This document shows positions 34,790-46,442 of a stretch of DNA of 64,000 nucleotides, piece after piece. Location: assembly GCA_029844215.1 (NCBI GenBank), contig CM056732.1, positions 57,211,007 through 57,275,006 of the forward strand. The letters run 5' to 3'. This DNA is from Przewalskia tangutica (taxonomy: Eukaryota; Streptophyta; Magnoliopsida; Solanales; Solanaceae). The position numbers were made by a program, and so were the translations under genes. The first letter of the stretch is position 1. The number at the start of each line of letters is the position of its first letter. A model generated the notes under the pieces. That model worked only from the letters and a program-made list of their open reading frames with translations. It did not search any database and had not been told where the DNA came from.

Positions 34790-35250
34790 AGGCAATCTGA
34801 AGGCTAACTACCGGATACCAAAGCGCGTCATCAATCGTTGGCCAGGCAAGTCGAAAGCCAACTACCGGATACCCGAGCCGTACCAACCATACTATACAAC
34901 TATACCACGAAGGTGACCGGGGCAAGTCTGGCCAACTACGGATACAAGGCGCGTCACGTGGTGACGGGGGCAAATCTGAGCTAACTACCGGATACCAAGG
35001 CGTGATCACGAGACCGCCTGGCCCGAGCGGGGCAAGTCACGAAGGCTAACTACGGATACCAAGATCGACCACGGCCGGCAATCACGAGCGACCACGGATA
35101 CCAAGGCGAATCGGTAAAACCCCGTGGAGGTGGTCCGTGGAATGGCACTATCGAAGCGATCGGGCAAGTCGAAAGCCAACTACGAGAACCAACTGCATCG
35201 ACAACGGCCAGGCCAATCAGGCTAGCTACCGGATACGAGTGACTCGATGA
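34790..35250 (-). repeat. Minisatellite, element 5 right LTR
   Basis: Same unit family as 28690-29165, with many indels at C/G-rich words. Confidence 0.8.
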
Positions 35251-35896
35251 AACCTCGTGGAGAGCTAGTCCATGGAACAACAATCCTAATGGAACCATAC
35301 CGTGGGCCACCCAACGTGTCGATGAGTCAAGGATATAACAAGACAACACTCCTAGTGGAAGCATACCCGTGGGCCACCCATCGTGTCAGTATGTCCATCA
35401 ATCAAGAATAACATGACCGGCCCTCCATCGAGAGACGCGGTAATCATAAGGATACAACGCTTGCACAACAAGGCTATCACACGCAAACATAGGCAAGTTA
35501 CACACAACTCAAGGTACTTTCATTTTATGTCAAAGTCCGGGTTTTAACCCCAAAGTACTACATACCTTAATTCTTTTAAAAAGACCCATTTCTTACCCAA
35601 ACGTCACCTGGTACTAACAGTCGTAGTATCCAAAAGTAGAGTAACTATTGTTTTAAGTAAACCAAAACAATTCCATACCTTCTTTTAAATAAACCAAGAC
35701 AATACTATGCCTTCTTTTTAAACCCAATTTAAGACAAAACCATGCCTTCTTTTTAAACCATTTTAAGACAAAACCATGCCTTTCTTTTAAACCAAAACTC
35801 TTGATTCCTCAAGTCCCTTTTCTTTTAGAAATCAAGTTCCTTACTTTGGAATTTAAGAAAATTAATTCTTGTAAGTAATGATTCTTATTAAAGTAG

Positions 35897-36034
35897 CCAT
35901 GATCTATAAATGTAATAATTTTGTCTTATCTTAGCTTCTATGCAGATGGAGGTTTCTACTTGTTTTAATATAATTAATTGTCATTACATTTTCCTTTATT
36001 AATCTTTGCAATGGCTTGTTCGATACTTATTCTC
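35897..36034 (-). other. Shared ~140-bp LTR module, element 5 right
   Basis: Second copy of the module at 29803-29945. Confidence 0.85.
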
Positions 36035-37381
36035 ATTTCCAAAAACAATATAACTTATTCCTTTTAAAACCCAATTACCCATTTCTCATAAAAGCGGTTT
36101 CACAACTTTTTAACACCAACCAAGTCCTTAATATTTCACATCAAGTCATTTAAGTCAAGTCTCTTATCTTTTTTAAAAACCACAAACCATTTCTTTACCT
36201 ACATAAAGTTGTTATAACAAACTTCCCATAAAGCCGTTATAACACTTTATGTTTTAAATAACCAAATTCATTTAGCACGTATGCGTCTACCGTACTACAT
36301 AGTTTACAACAATCATGCTAGAAAATATAGGAAGAGGTTCACATACCTCGCGGCGATTATCGACAATTAGCAAAGCGCTCCAAGTACTATACCGCGCTGG
36401 CCTTTTCCACCCTTGAGTAGAATACGCTACTCGTAGTACTTCAACCTATAATGGTCATAAAATGTCTATTAACCTCTAGCTCTCTTCGTAGAATATTCTA
36501 AGTACAAGGTCACTAAATTCTACGGAAAATCGAGCGACTTCCTTTGTTTCTACATACTTTGCCACCTTTTTCAAGGCCGAATTCAATAACCAAACGCCAC
36601 ATTTAAGGCTCAAATCAATTCAGCAAATACAAAGGGGATTACACGTCCTACAAGACGTGTAAAATTCCGCCCCACAAATGATACAAAACAATCCAATTAT
36701 ACAATGTCATTCTCGGCTACTAGGTGCAACAACATAAGGTCTTCCAATTCTTTTCTAATCCAAGTTCTTGAGTCAAACATGTTATATAGTCATAAACAAC
36801 TTTTACAACTACAATTTCCTTCCTTATATAACATGTGACAACTAAACTAGTAACCAAGTTGAATTACAAACTTAAGGGCTAACATACTAGTTTTCGGATT
36901 AGGGTTCCAATAGTCAATATACTTATCAAACTTCATAATAAACACCTCATGCTTGCTAATATCCAAAGCTACAACAAGTAGTAATGTTAATTACTAAAAC
37001 GACAAGAATTATACCTTTACAAGCCCTTAAAATTTCCAAAATTCCAAGTCGCTCTTTAGCAATTCTTAGCTCCTTTCCTTAAGTTCCAATCCGCTCCAAG
37101 CACTCCTTAGAAGCCTATGAAGAACCCATCTTCAAGTTCCAACTTCAAAGTTGAAGAACTCCTTAAGTTTCCGCCTTGCGACTAATACGAAAACGTCACT
37201 TTTCCGGAATCTTTCTATTGAGATAACCTTACAACACTCTTAGGAACCTAGGGTTTAAGTCTTGTGAACAAAACTACAATTTTTTTGTGTGGGATTCCCT
37301 CAAACCCGTGAGCTCTCAAGAAGACAAGAAATGTTGTGAAAATTTTCTAAGTGTTGAAGACTTGGTCTTGCACTAGTTGTG

Positions 37382-37389
37382 TATATATA
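37382..37389 (-). promoter_or_regulatory. TATA box, element 5 right LTR
   Basis: TATATATA in the same context as 31297-31304. In element sense this is the active promoter copy. Confidence 0.65.
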
Positions 37390-37877
37390 AAACAATGGAG
37401 GGTCAAGATTATAACAAATGTGTGGCTAGGATAAAGGTCACATGGATAAAAGCCAAGTGGACAAGTTGACTTGGTCAATACACTCAAGCTTGAAGACTTT
37501 CATCCACAATGGTCAAATGACCCTTTTGCCCATGCATAAAACGTCCAAGACCATTCTAAGGGGGGGGGGTGACACGTGTCGCCCTCCCACTCATCCATAA
37601 AATTCCGTAACCCTCGTGGGCCCCACAAAAACGTAAAATTCCTCGGGTGGGCCCCACATGACCCAATCCGTAAAATATAAATTCCATAATTCTTATAAGT
37701 TCTTAAAGTCTTAAATACCAAAGTTGAGAATCCAATTCTCAATAATAAACCTCTTTCCTTCACGAAGTTCGGAAACTTTTCCGTCGAAAAATCACATCTT
37801 CCTTCTATTCCAATTTTAATGTCGTATTCTCGTATGTATGTCCTCACGTACATACCCTAGAACTACGGGGTGTAACA

Positions 37878-37882
37878 AATTC
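37878..37882. repeat. Target site duplication AATTC, right copy (element 5)
   Basis: Identical to 28018-28022 and directly follows GGTGTAACA. Confidence 0.93.
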
Positions 37883-38049
37883 GACCAAGACTATACTAGG
37901 GGTGACACGTGTCACCCTCCCATTCGTCGATAATATTACGTTTTCCGACATTTCCATAATTCTGATAAAATCTACGAGTCTCAAATCTTAAAGTCATGTT
38001 TTCTTACGTATGTTCTTATATACATGTCCTGGAATCACGGGGTGTAACA
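37878..38049 (-). repeat. Element 4 LTR, U3 end
   Basis: Continuation of 26397-28022 after removal of element 5. It ends GGGGTGTAACA at 38049, next to a polypurine tract, and matches the outer U3 of the array LTR in order. Confidence 0.85.
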
Positions 38050-38085
38050 TTCTCCCCTCCTTAGAAACATTCGTCCCCGAATGTT
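38050..38085 (-). promoter_or_regulatory. Polypurine tract and conserved hairpin, element 4
   Basis: Minus-strand AAGGAGGGGAGAA abuts the LTR. A perfect AACATTCG / GGGA / CGAATGTT hairpin is at 38066-38085. Confidence 0.87.
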
Positions 38086-38199
38086 CCTTCGAGGTTCCAT
38101 CTGAACAGATATTGGCATAGTCCCTTGACTACACCCAACATAATCACACTTGCCACACATGGCCACATACAATACTTACACTAAAACGTCAACCTGAAC

Positions 38200-39540
38200 T
38201 CCAAGTGTCGACGTTGGTTATCTGCATAAAGCTTCTGCTGACTCTGAGCTTACTAATAATCTTTCCTGGATAAACTTCGCCTTATCCACAGCCCGCTGAA
38301 TCAAGTCTGGGCCAATTAACTGAACATCGCATACGTCGAACCAACCAATCGGCGATCTACACTTCCTTTCATACAAAGCCTCATACAGGGCCATCTGAAT
38401 ACTGGAAGGGTATCTATTATCGTACGTAACTCAACAAGAGGCAATTAATCCTTCCAGATATCTCTGATATCAAGAATACAGGCCCGCAACCTATCCTAAA
38501 GTACGGATAATGCGCCTGCTGTCCGTCGATCGAGGTGAAATGCAACACCGAGACTCACTGTGTCCCTAATCCGCGGAAAACCTCCGAAGTTATCCAATAA
38601 AGCGAGCTCATCCGTCGACATCATAAATGTAGGAACCCATGCGATCTCACAATCTCCACTGCTATATAATCTAGCATAATCCTCGGTAAGTAAGTGGTCT
38701 GGCCAGGAAGAACATGGGCTGATTTCGTCAGCCTGTTTACTATGACCCTCAGGGGGTCGCACTTCCTCTGAGTACGATGCAACCCTGTAACAAAAATACA
38801 TATTAATCACCTCCCATTTATAAGTCGGGATCTCAATCGCCTGTAATAGCCCACTGGGCTTCTGGTGTTCAACCTTGACCTGCTACTAATTCGGACACTA
38901 AGCAACAAAATCTGCTACCTCCCTCTTCAGGCCATCTTACCAATACATACATCTGAGGTCATGATACATCTTAATCGACCCGAACAAATAGAGCAATAAG
39001 AACTGCGTGCCTCCCCTAAAACCTGCTGACAAGTCCTGCAGCATCGGGCATACACAAGCTATTCTCATATCACAACACTCTATCCGGTTCTACCCAAACA
39101 GGTTCTTCTCCTCTTGGAGAGTCATATCACAAGTTCTCCCTAGGACTGGATCCTTATATTGTCGCCTCTTCACCTCCTCAACGAGGGAAGACTCGGCAAC
39201 CCCTTGAATCTGAGCTCCACTATCGTGTTCCCGTAGCTGCCGGGAAAATACAGGTTGTTACCTTATCGCATTGCATCCGCACACGACCCAGCCAACCACT
39301 CAAAGTGTTACCATAATAACCTAACCCTCTAGTCCCTCAGGCCTCGGGAGGGGTTAGAACTGTAGTCGTAGTCAGCTTATCTTCCAATAACTGAAAGCCC
39401 TTCTCATACTTCCGAAATATTCGGGGATATAATCTCAAATATGGTTCCTGTTTCTAATTCTCTGTTGCAACCAGACTTGGTCGCTATACTCAGATTTAAT
39501 TCCTTCGCTTGTCGTATGGCTAAGACTTCCTGCCAATCAC
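38200..39540 (-). pseudogene. pol: pol remnant of element 4: end of RNase H region through integrase
   Basis: Read on the minus strand, about 39080-38810 gives the integrase N-terminal region (MYHDLR, DGLKREVADFVA, KVEHQKP) and WEVIN at about 38810-38825. About 38790-38500 gives the catalytic core (LTEDYARLY, VPTF, MSTDE, FHLDR). About 38400-38270 gives YERKCRSPIGWFDV, IGPDLIQRAVDKAKFIQERL. Homology stops near 38230, so the GPY/F and chromodomain-like tail is missing and 3' untranslated sequence follows directly. The upstream part (39100-39540) is weakly recognisable as the RNase H-integrase linker. The remnant is cut at 39571 by element 6. Confidence 0.85.
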
Positions 39541-40269
39541 ATTTTTAGGGGGGGGGGGAATTTTCCTTGATGTCACGACCGACCGGGCGCGACGGTGCCC
39601 TACACAGGCACCCTTACAGTACACATCGAGAGATAATGTGGAACATACATGAAAGCGATAAAATAAAACAACGAGAATTTAAACAACAGTTAGCGGATAA
39701 GGCCACTCGCGGACACATATACATATACTTAAACAACGCGATTATATCCTTCTTTTTTACAAACCGACCCACAGATATGACTACGGACCTCTAAGAATTA
39801 CAAGCGTGGCGGGCCACGCCATACCCCTGAATGTACATAAATCTACAACATCGGAAAGCAGGTACCAGATAAGCCTCAGGGGTGAATGGAGCTTCTTCCC
39901 AGCGAATAGAGATCCTAAGAGCGATGATCACCAACCTGTGTACCTAACACTGCGGGCATGAGCGCGGCCCGAAGAAGTCGATTACAACAGTGCAAGTATG
40001 GAGCAATAAGGTACAATAACCAAATCATAAGCGTATAAAAAAAGCGAGGGCAAATATAAAAATGAAATACCGGATCTCTAGTGCCATTTTAACTCCGAAA
40101 TCAATCGTATCTTAACGTTCTTTTCCTTCTTTCAATAAAAATTAACATCATATTCTTACATACTTACTTTACAGTTTAGTCAAGTTTTCCACATAACTTA
40201 CATATCTTACATAATATAATCCAGGCCCTTAATGGAGGACCTCTTGTTTGGGAGCTTACTTTGATTATC

Positions 40270-40690
40270 CATGCGTGATAACGTGTCAAGCCCATTTGCG
40301 GGACACGGTGTCTTGATGAATCATGTGGCATAATCCGCCCGCTGTGGAGCTCGGTGTCTTGTGGAATCATGTAGCATGTCAGGCCCGCTGTGGGCTCGAT
40401 TGTCTTGTGGAATCATGTAGCATAATCCGCCCGCTGTGGGCTCGGTGTCTTGTTGAATCGAATCATGTAGCATAATCCGCCGCTGTGGAGCTCGGTGTCT
40501 TTGTGAATCTGTAGCATAATCAGGCCGCTGTGGAGCTCGGTGTAAGATGACGTAACGACTATGTGTGGCTCGGGAGTATCTGGCGTGTCAGGCCTATGTG
40601 TAGGCTCGGTGTATCTCATGCGTATTAGGCCTATTTGTAGGCTAGGTGTATTTCATAACATAATCCTGCCTATTTGTAGGCTCGGTGTGA
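40270..40690 (-). repeat. Minisatellite, element 6 LTR
   Basis: Degenerate repeats of about 50-65 bp with GAATCATGTAGCATAATC, CCGCTGTGG-GCTCGGTGTC and later TATTTGTAGGCTCGGTGT. The sequence differs from the other families; the position in the LTR is the same. Confidence 0.8.
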
Positions 40691-42034
40691 TTTTCCTTAC
40701 ATAACATTTTTAAACCATCTTTTCACTTCTTCTTAAGTCGTCATAACATCTTCCCATAAAGCTATTATGACAACCTTTCATTTTAGAGAACTTAAGACAC
40801 TTTTATTCTTACAACATTAGGGAAACTACACCCAAAAATACTACGTACATACATACTAAAAAAAGAATCATAAAACTCCTTTCTTTTTAAAGCTCAAGTC
40901 ACACACTCTTTTAGAAACCATCTTCTTAACTTTTGAAATAAATTAAGAAGCCATACTTTTTAAAGTTTAGTCATTTCCATTCATAAAATCAAGGCTTATA
41001 GTATTAACCCCTCGTAGCATACACTCTTTAAAAATCATATCGCTCAAAACTTCATAATCCTTAAAAGACAATCAAAGTTCATATTCTTAAAACTTCATAA
41101 CATACATTCTTTAAAGTCCATTTACTTATACTTATAAAATCATATCATCTACACTTTAGAAATCAAGTCCCATAACTTGAAAAATAAAGTTTCATACACT
41201 TCCAAAACCAAGTAACTTATTCTCTTTAAACCCATATAACTTCCACTTTTAAAATCAATCCCCTTTTCACATATAAATTCAAGTCATTTTTAAACATAAA
41301 ATCAACTTGCTTACTTTAAATAAATCAAGACACATAGCTTTAAATCAAATCTCATAACTTCCTAATCATTCTTACCAACATCTCCCATAAGACATGGTAA
41401 GGACTTAGGACAATTTAAACGTACTTTTAACTTAGAATCAACAACGTGAATACTTCTTAACTTCTAAGAGTAGAAGGAATCATGAAATACTATCACATGG
41501 ATATTTTATACGTAGGATCATGCCAAAGAAAGAAGAGGTTCACATACCTCGCGACGACTAGCGATAAGTTGCAAAATGCTCCCAAGTACTTTATCCTTGC
41601 TAGCTTTTCCACCCTTCAAGTAGAATACGCTACTCGTAGTACTTCAACCTATATTAATCATAACATGTCTATCAACTCCTATCTTTTTAACGTAGAATCA
41701 TACTAAGTGTGAGGTCTCTTATTCTACGGAAAATCGGGCAGCACTTCCTTTGTTTCTACGTACTTTTCCACCTTTTTCAAGGCCCGAAAATCAATAACCA
41801 ACATGCCATTAAGGCGCAACAATCCAACAATTTAAAGGGGATTACACGCCTTAATAGGACGTGTAAAATTCTGCCCCACAATAATACAAAACAATCCAAT
41901 AACCTTAGGCAATATTCGGCAATATCAAGGACAACAACAACATCTATTTCTTTCCAATTCCTTTCAATCCATAATGTCGTCCTAACATGTTATATAGTCG
42001 CAAACAATTCAAACAACTATAATCCTTTCTTTAT

Positions 42035-42039
42035 ATAAC
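42035..42039. repeat. Target site duplication ATAAC, left copy (solo LTR 7)
   Basis: ATAAC directly precedes TGTCAC at 42040 and recurs at 45351-45355. Confidence 0.92.
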
Positions 42040-42689
42040 TGTCACGACCCGAACCCGGGCCCGTGACTGGTGCCTTACCCCGGGCACCCTAGTGATACAT
42101 CATCAGAGAAAACCAGCGGAAATAAAATTTTAAACATATAAATACACATGGATCAAGATGAAAGAAAACAGGCCAACCAAAACGGTTGCCTTTCAGCATA
42201 TATATATACATAGACATTTGAGCGATAATCCTTACAACCACACTTACAGCGATTACTCTGGACCTCTAAGATTTTTCTACAACGGTATGACGGGACGGGC
42301 CGCCATACCACAGAATGTACAAGAACCTGCTGACTGGGGTAACATACCAAGATAAGCCTCAGAAGGAGCAGAGCTTCCCAACACGCTGAAATGTGATCCT
42401 AAGCGCGGGGATCGGCGGTAGATGTACACTGCGGCATGAGCGGCCCGAAGGAGGTCGATCTGGCAGTACCAAGTATGTGGCGTAAAATCAGTAAATGAAA
42501 TCATAATAGTGCGTATAAAGCGGGGAGACATGTATGATAACCAAACTACGATTCAAACATAAAGCGATGTCAAGTCGGGGACTCACGCCTCAAAGTCATC
42601 CCTCGTGCGTGGAACTCCTTCCTCATGCCGGCGATCTAGGTACAAACCATGTGATACGTTTAACATGTCTCGGCCCGTCATGGACCCGG

Positions 42690-43040
42690 TATAAAGCGTG
42701 TGGAATACATTCGGTTCATCTCGTGAACTTCGGTAGTCGGATAGAATACATTCGGTCCATCCCGTGGGACGCGGTAGTCGAGTGAAATACATTCCCGGTT
42801 CATCCCATGAACGCGGTAGTCGAGTGAAATACATTCCCGGTTCATCCCATGAACGCGGTAGTCGGATAGAATACATTCCCGGTCCATCCCATGGACGCGG
42901 TAGTCGAGTGAAATACATTCCCGGTTCATCCCATGAACGCGGTAGTCGGATAGAATACATTCGGTCCGTCCATGGGCCAGCGGTAGTCAGTGAAATACAT
43001 TCGGTTCATCCATGAGCAGCGGTAGTCGAGTGAAATACAT
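42690..43040 (-). repeat. Minisatellite, solo LTR 7
   Basis: About eight copies of a 42-43 bp unit containing GAATACATTC, CGGTTCATCCCATGAACG and CGGTAGTCG. Two unit variants (GTGAAATA and ATAGAATA) alternate irregularly. It generates open but meaningless reading frames on both strands. Confidence 0.9.
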
Positions 43041-43635
43041 TACTTGCACAACAAGTCTATCACACGCAAACATAGGCAAGTTACACACAACTTAAAGTAC
43101 TTTCATTTTATGACAAAGTCCGGGTTTTTACCCTAAAGTACTACGTACGTTAAATTCCTTTTAAAGATCCATTCCTCTTATAAAAGTCACCCGATACCCG
43201 TAGTATAAAAAATAGAGTGACTTACATCTTTTAAGTAAACCAAAACAACTTCCATACTTTCCTTTTTAAAACCAAATTAAGGCAACACCGTGCCTTCTTT
43301 TTAGACCAAAACACTTCTCTTTTTAAAGTCAAGTTACCACATTAAAACCAAGGATAAAACCCTTCTTTTATTTTCATAAAGTCGTTATAACTAACTTCCC
43401 ATAAAGCTGTTATAACACTTTATGTTTTAAACCAATTTAAGACAACACAATGCCTTTCTTTTCCCTAAAGTTCCAGTTTGCCTAATTTCAATTACTCAAG
43501 TCTCTTTATTTTAGAAAAGTTTCATAGTTCATAGCCTTATTCATTTAAGAATATAATTCTCTTTTAAACAATCTGAGAAACGTATGCCTTATATGTGAGT
43601 AGGTTATTCTTGTTCATAATCAAACTTATTAAGCA

Positions 43636-43770
43636 GCCATGATCTAGGAAATGTAATATCATTTTGTCTCATCTTAGCTTCTATGCAGATGGAGGTTTCT
43701 ACTGGTTTTAATAATGCTTCATTATTTAATACATTTTCCTTTATTAACGCTGCAGTGGTTTGTCGATACT
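43636..43770 (-). other. Shared ~140-bp LTR module, solo LTR 7
   Basis: Same core words and sense orientation as 29803-29945. Confidence 0.85.
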
Positions 43771-44937
43771 CATTCTGATTTCCGAAATCAGTAAAACATT
43801 ATTTCCTTTTAAAAACCAAGTACTCATTACTCACGAATGAGGTTTCACACAAAATTAATACAATTAAGTTAAGTCTCTTATCTTATAAGATCAAGTCTCT
43901 TAACTTATAAAATCAGTAAACCATTCTCTTTATCTCTCTTAAGACGTTATACCTAACTTCCCATAAAGCTAGTATAACTCTTGTGTTTTCAAAACCAAGT
44001 ATTACTCTTCTTTCCAAAAAGGTTTCTTATTATTCAGGCTTAAGTCAAAAGACTTTGTCGTACAACTACGTTCAGTTAACTCACGTACGTCTACCGTACT
44101 ATATATATTTCTTTAAAATATCATGCTCAAGAGTATAGGAAGAATCACATACCTCGCGACGATTATCGACTATAAGCAAAACGCTCCACGGCTATAACCC
44201 GGCTAGCCTTGTCCACCTTCTAAGTAGCACATGCTACTTGCAGAACATTCAACCAATAAAGGTTATCAGTCTACTGTAAATACAGTCCTAAGTAAGTACA
44301 GTTTAATCTTCTATCTTAATATTCATCTGATGCGATTTCAGTTCAAGTCTATTCTGTAATATCCTTCTATTACAGTTCAATTCTCTTCTATGAATCTTAT
44401 ATTCATTTCTATACAACTACAGTATGTAATTCCCAATTACAATAGAAGGACAGTAGTATTTACCTCGATGAGCCCAAAATTATCCAAGTATAATGTCGCT
44501 CCTGAGCAACGTTGAGCCCCTACTCCGAGTGCTCCAATCCGCACCAAACAACCCTTAGAAGTTCTACGAAACTTCTTCTTAATACTTCAACTCGCTATGA
44601 AGATTTCCTTAGGGTTTCGTTTAGGGAAGTATAATAGTATTTTCTGGGCTTTTGTATATGTGTAACCTTGGGAATACTACAAGGTATTTGGGCCAAGGTA
44701 TTTGGGCATTATAACAATACTTGGAGAAGTATTTCTATACCACAAAGGGGGGGTATTATACGAAATCAACTAGGCTAGGGGGGTACCCCTCGGCTAGGGC
44801 ACTACAAAGGGGGAGGGGGAGGCTCTCGGCCAAGGCTTCTAGAAAGGGGGCTTGGGCTGAACACAACTCTCAAAGGGGGAGGGATTTTAATACTTAGAAA
44901 TGATTTTTGGATGAAGAAAGTTCATCACTTAGAGGGG

Positions 44938-44945
44938 TATTTATA
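44938..44945 (-). promoter_or_regulatory. TATA box, solo LTR 7
   Basis: Minus-strand TATAAATA in CCTATAAATACCCCTCT, matching the element 1, 10 and 11 promoters. Confidence 0.8.
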
Positions 44946-45350
44946 GGTCAAGGAATGGCCAACCAATGGCCAAGATCTAACCAAGTGTTAGGCAAGTGTA
45001 GGGCTAGGATTAAGCCAAGTGCACCTTATCCATCTACCACACCAACTTGCACAAAATATCCTACCTAACCCATGCCACCCATTTCGTCCACTTTGCCGCC
45101 CAACCTCTTCCAATGTGAGGGTGACACATGTCACCCTCCCGTTGGTCCAAAATGTTTCGTCTCTCGGAAAAATCGCAAAAATTATAAATGACATAGCCGG
45201 AATTTTCCCTTCGTAAGTCTTGTAAAACGTTTCGTCGAAAAACGATTCTTTTCGGCACTTGTGCCCAAATTTTCGAACCTTGCCAACTTTAAGGCTTAAA
45301 TTTTATACGTACGCCCTCACGTACATACTCTGGAAATACGGGGCATAACA

Positions 45351-45355
45351 ATAAC
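45351..45355. repeat. Target site duplication ATAAC, right copy (solo LTR 7)
   Basis: Identical to 42035-42039. LTR 6 resumes directly after it. Confidence 0.92.
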
Positions 45356-46406
45356 AAGCGACGACTAAAACTAATAACCAATTTGAATTACAATATTAGG
45401 GTTAATCATGCAACTTTCGGATTAGGGTTTCTAATATCCATACACTTATCAAACTTCATAATATATACCTCATGCTTGCTAATATCCATATCTACAACAA
45501 TAAGTAATCTTAATTACTAAAACGACAAGATTTTTACCTTTATAAGCCCTTATAAATTCCAAGATTCAAAGTCGCTCCTTAGAAATTCTTAGCTCATTTC
45601 CTTTACGCTCCAATCCGCTATTTGAAGCCTTTAGAAGTTCACAACCAACTTCTCTTCCATTTTCAATCCAAAACTATGAAAACGACTTAGGTTTCCGCCT
45701 TGCGACTAACGTGAAAACGTCATTTTTCCGAAATCTTTCATTTGAGATATCCTTACAATACCCTTAGAGACCTTGGGTTAAAGTCTTGTGAATAATGGAC
45801 CAAAATTACAAAATTTTCTTGTGGGAAATAAGGCAAAGCCGAGAGCAACATTAAGAACAAGAAATGTTGTGAAATTTTTCTAAGTGTTGAAGAGCTTGTC
45901 TTGCACTAGTGTGGTATATATAAAACAATGGAGGGCTTATATTATAACAAATGTGTGGCTAGGATGAAGAACATTAAATATTTATCCAAGTGGCAAGTTG
46001 ACTTGGTCAATTTTCTCAAGCTAGCAAGACTTGTTCATCTTCAATGGTCAATGACCATTTTACCCTTGTCTTAATTCATCCAAGACCATTGTGGGGGGGT
46101 GCCACGTGTCGCCATCCCATTCGTCCATAAAATTTCGTAACCCTCGTGGGCCCCACAAAACGTAAAAAATTTCGGGTGGGCCCCACGTGACCAAATCCAT
46201 AAAAATAAATTTCCATAATGATAATAAGTTCCATATTCTTCAAATAATGCATTTTGAGAATCCAATTCTCATCAACGAACATTTTTCCTTTCCGACGTTC
46301 GGAAGATTTTTCCTTCGGAAAACAATTCTTTCTTTCGTACCAATTTTAGAGTCCTGATTCCTTCGTACATTCTCTTAAACATGTCCTTGAATTACGGGGT
46401 GTAACA
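45356..46406 (-). repeat. Element 6 left LTR, second part (U3 end)
   Basis: Resumes AAGCGACGACTAAAAC and ends CGGGGTGTAACA. It includes the TATA box at 45915-45922 and the GGGGCCCACGAGGG region common to TGTTACACC-type U3s. Element 8 carries the same sequence in the opposite direction from 48967. Confidence 0.9.
45915..45922 (-). promoter_or_regulatory. TATA box, element 6 left LTR
   Basis: TATATATA in minus-strand TTTTATATATACCACAC. Confidence 0.65.
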
Positions 46407-46442
46407 TTCTTCCCCCCTTAGAAACATTCGTCCCCGAATGTT
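46407..46442 (-). promoter_or_regulatory. Polypurine tract and conserved hairpin, element 6
   Basis: Minus-strand AAGGGGGGAAGAA abuts the LTR. A perfect AACATTCG / GGGA / CGAATGTT hairpin is at 46423-46442. Confidence 0.87.

Larger units (their letters stand above)
28023..37877 (-). mobile_element. Element 5: complete gag-only LTR retrotransposon (TR-GAG type)
   Basis: LTRs 28023-31786 (3764 bp) and 34104-37877 (3774 bp) flank a 2317-bp internal region with primer site, palindrome, gag with zinc knuckle, conserved 3' block, hairpin and polypurine tract. The 5-bp duplication AATTC frames it. No pol domain is present, so it must use enzymes from another element. The LTRs match each other closely outside C/G-rich words, which suggests recent insertion. 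Confidence 0.93.
34104..37877 (-). repeat. Element 5 LTR, right copy (5' LTR)
   Basis: Same order as the left copy. The donor-like motif is at about 36341-36356. A run of ten G at about 37561-37570 replaces a shorter run in the left copy. Confidence 0.93.
26397..39570 (-). mobile_element. Element 4: minus-strand gag-pol element, disrupted
   Basis: Pieces at 26397-28022 and 37878-38049 form the remains of one TGTTACACC-type LTR. 38050-39570 is its internal region with polypurine tract and pol remnant. It is the oldest layer visible: elements 3 (with 1 and array 2), 5 and 6 all interrupt it. Its LTR sequence is clearly diverged from the array LTR, and its pol has both a C-terminal deletion and scattered stops. 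Confidence 0.82.
39571..42039 (-). repeat. Element 6 left LTR, first part
   Basis: Begins TGTCACGACCG. It contains a minisatellite at 40270-40690, the CATAAAGCTATTATGACAAC motif at about 40755-40775, and a minus-strand GAG|GTATGTGAACC donor-like site at about 41535-41550. The ~140-bp module is absent. It is interrupted at 42040. Confidence 0.9.
42040..45350 (-). mobile_element. Element 7: solo LTR (TGTTATGCC type)
   Basis: A 3311-bp LTR with both termini (TGTCACGACCC and CGGGGCATAACA), flanked by ATAAC on both sides and with no internal region. This is the footprint of LTR-LTR recombination after insertion. Its U3 (minus strand, TATTTCCAGAGTATGTACG) matches elements 1 and 10, while its middle carries the ~140-bp module (43636-43770). 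Also seen: a minisatellite at 42690-43040, a TATA box at 44938-44945, a minus-strand GAG|GTATGTGATT site at about 44143-44156 and TCGAG|GTAAATACT at about 44456-44470. The U3 part (about 44740-44900) is rich in G runs. Confidence 0.92.

Noticed and set aside
39549..39560. Runs of about ten G (also near 37561)
   Set aside because: Homopolymers whose length varies between LTR copies, probably slippage or consensus error. The one at 39549 is not next to an LTR start in the right sense to be a polypurine tract of element 6.
42583..43015. Open reading frames of about 83-125 codons on both strands with repeated motifs
   Set aside because: They are by-products of the 42-43 bp minisatellite, open on both strands, with no start context or conservation.
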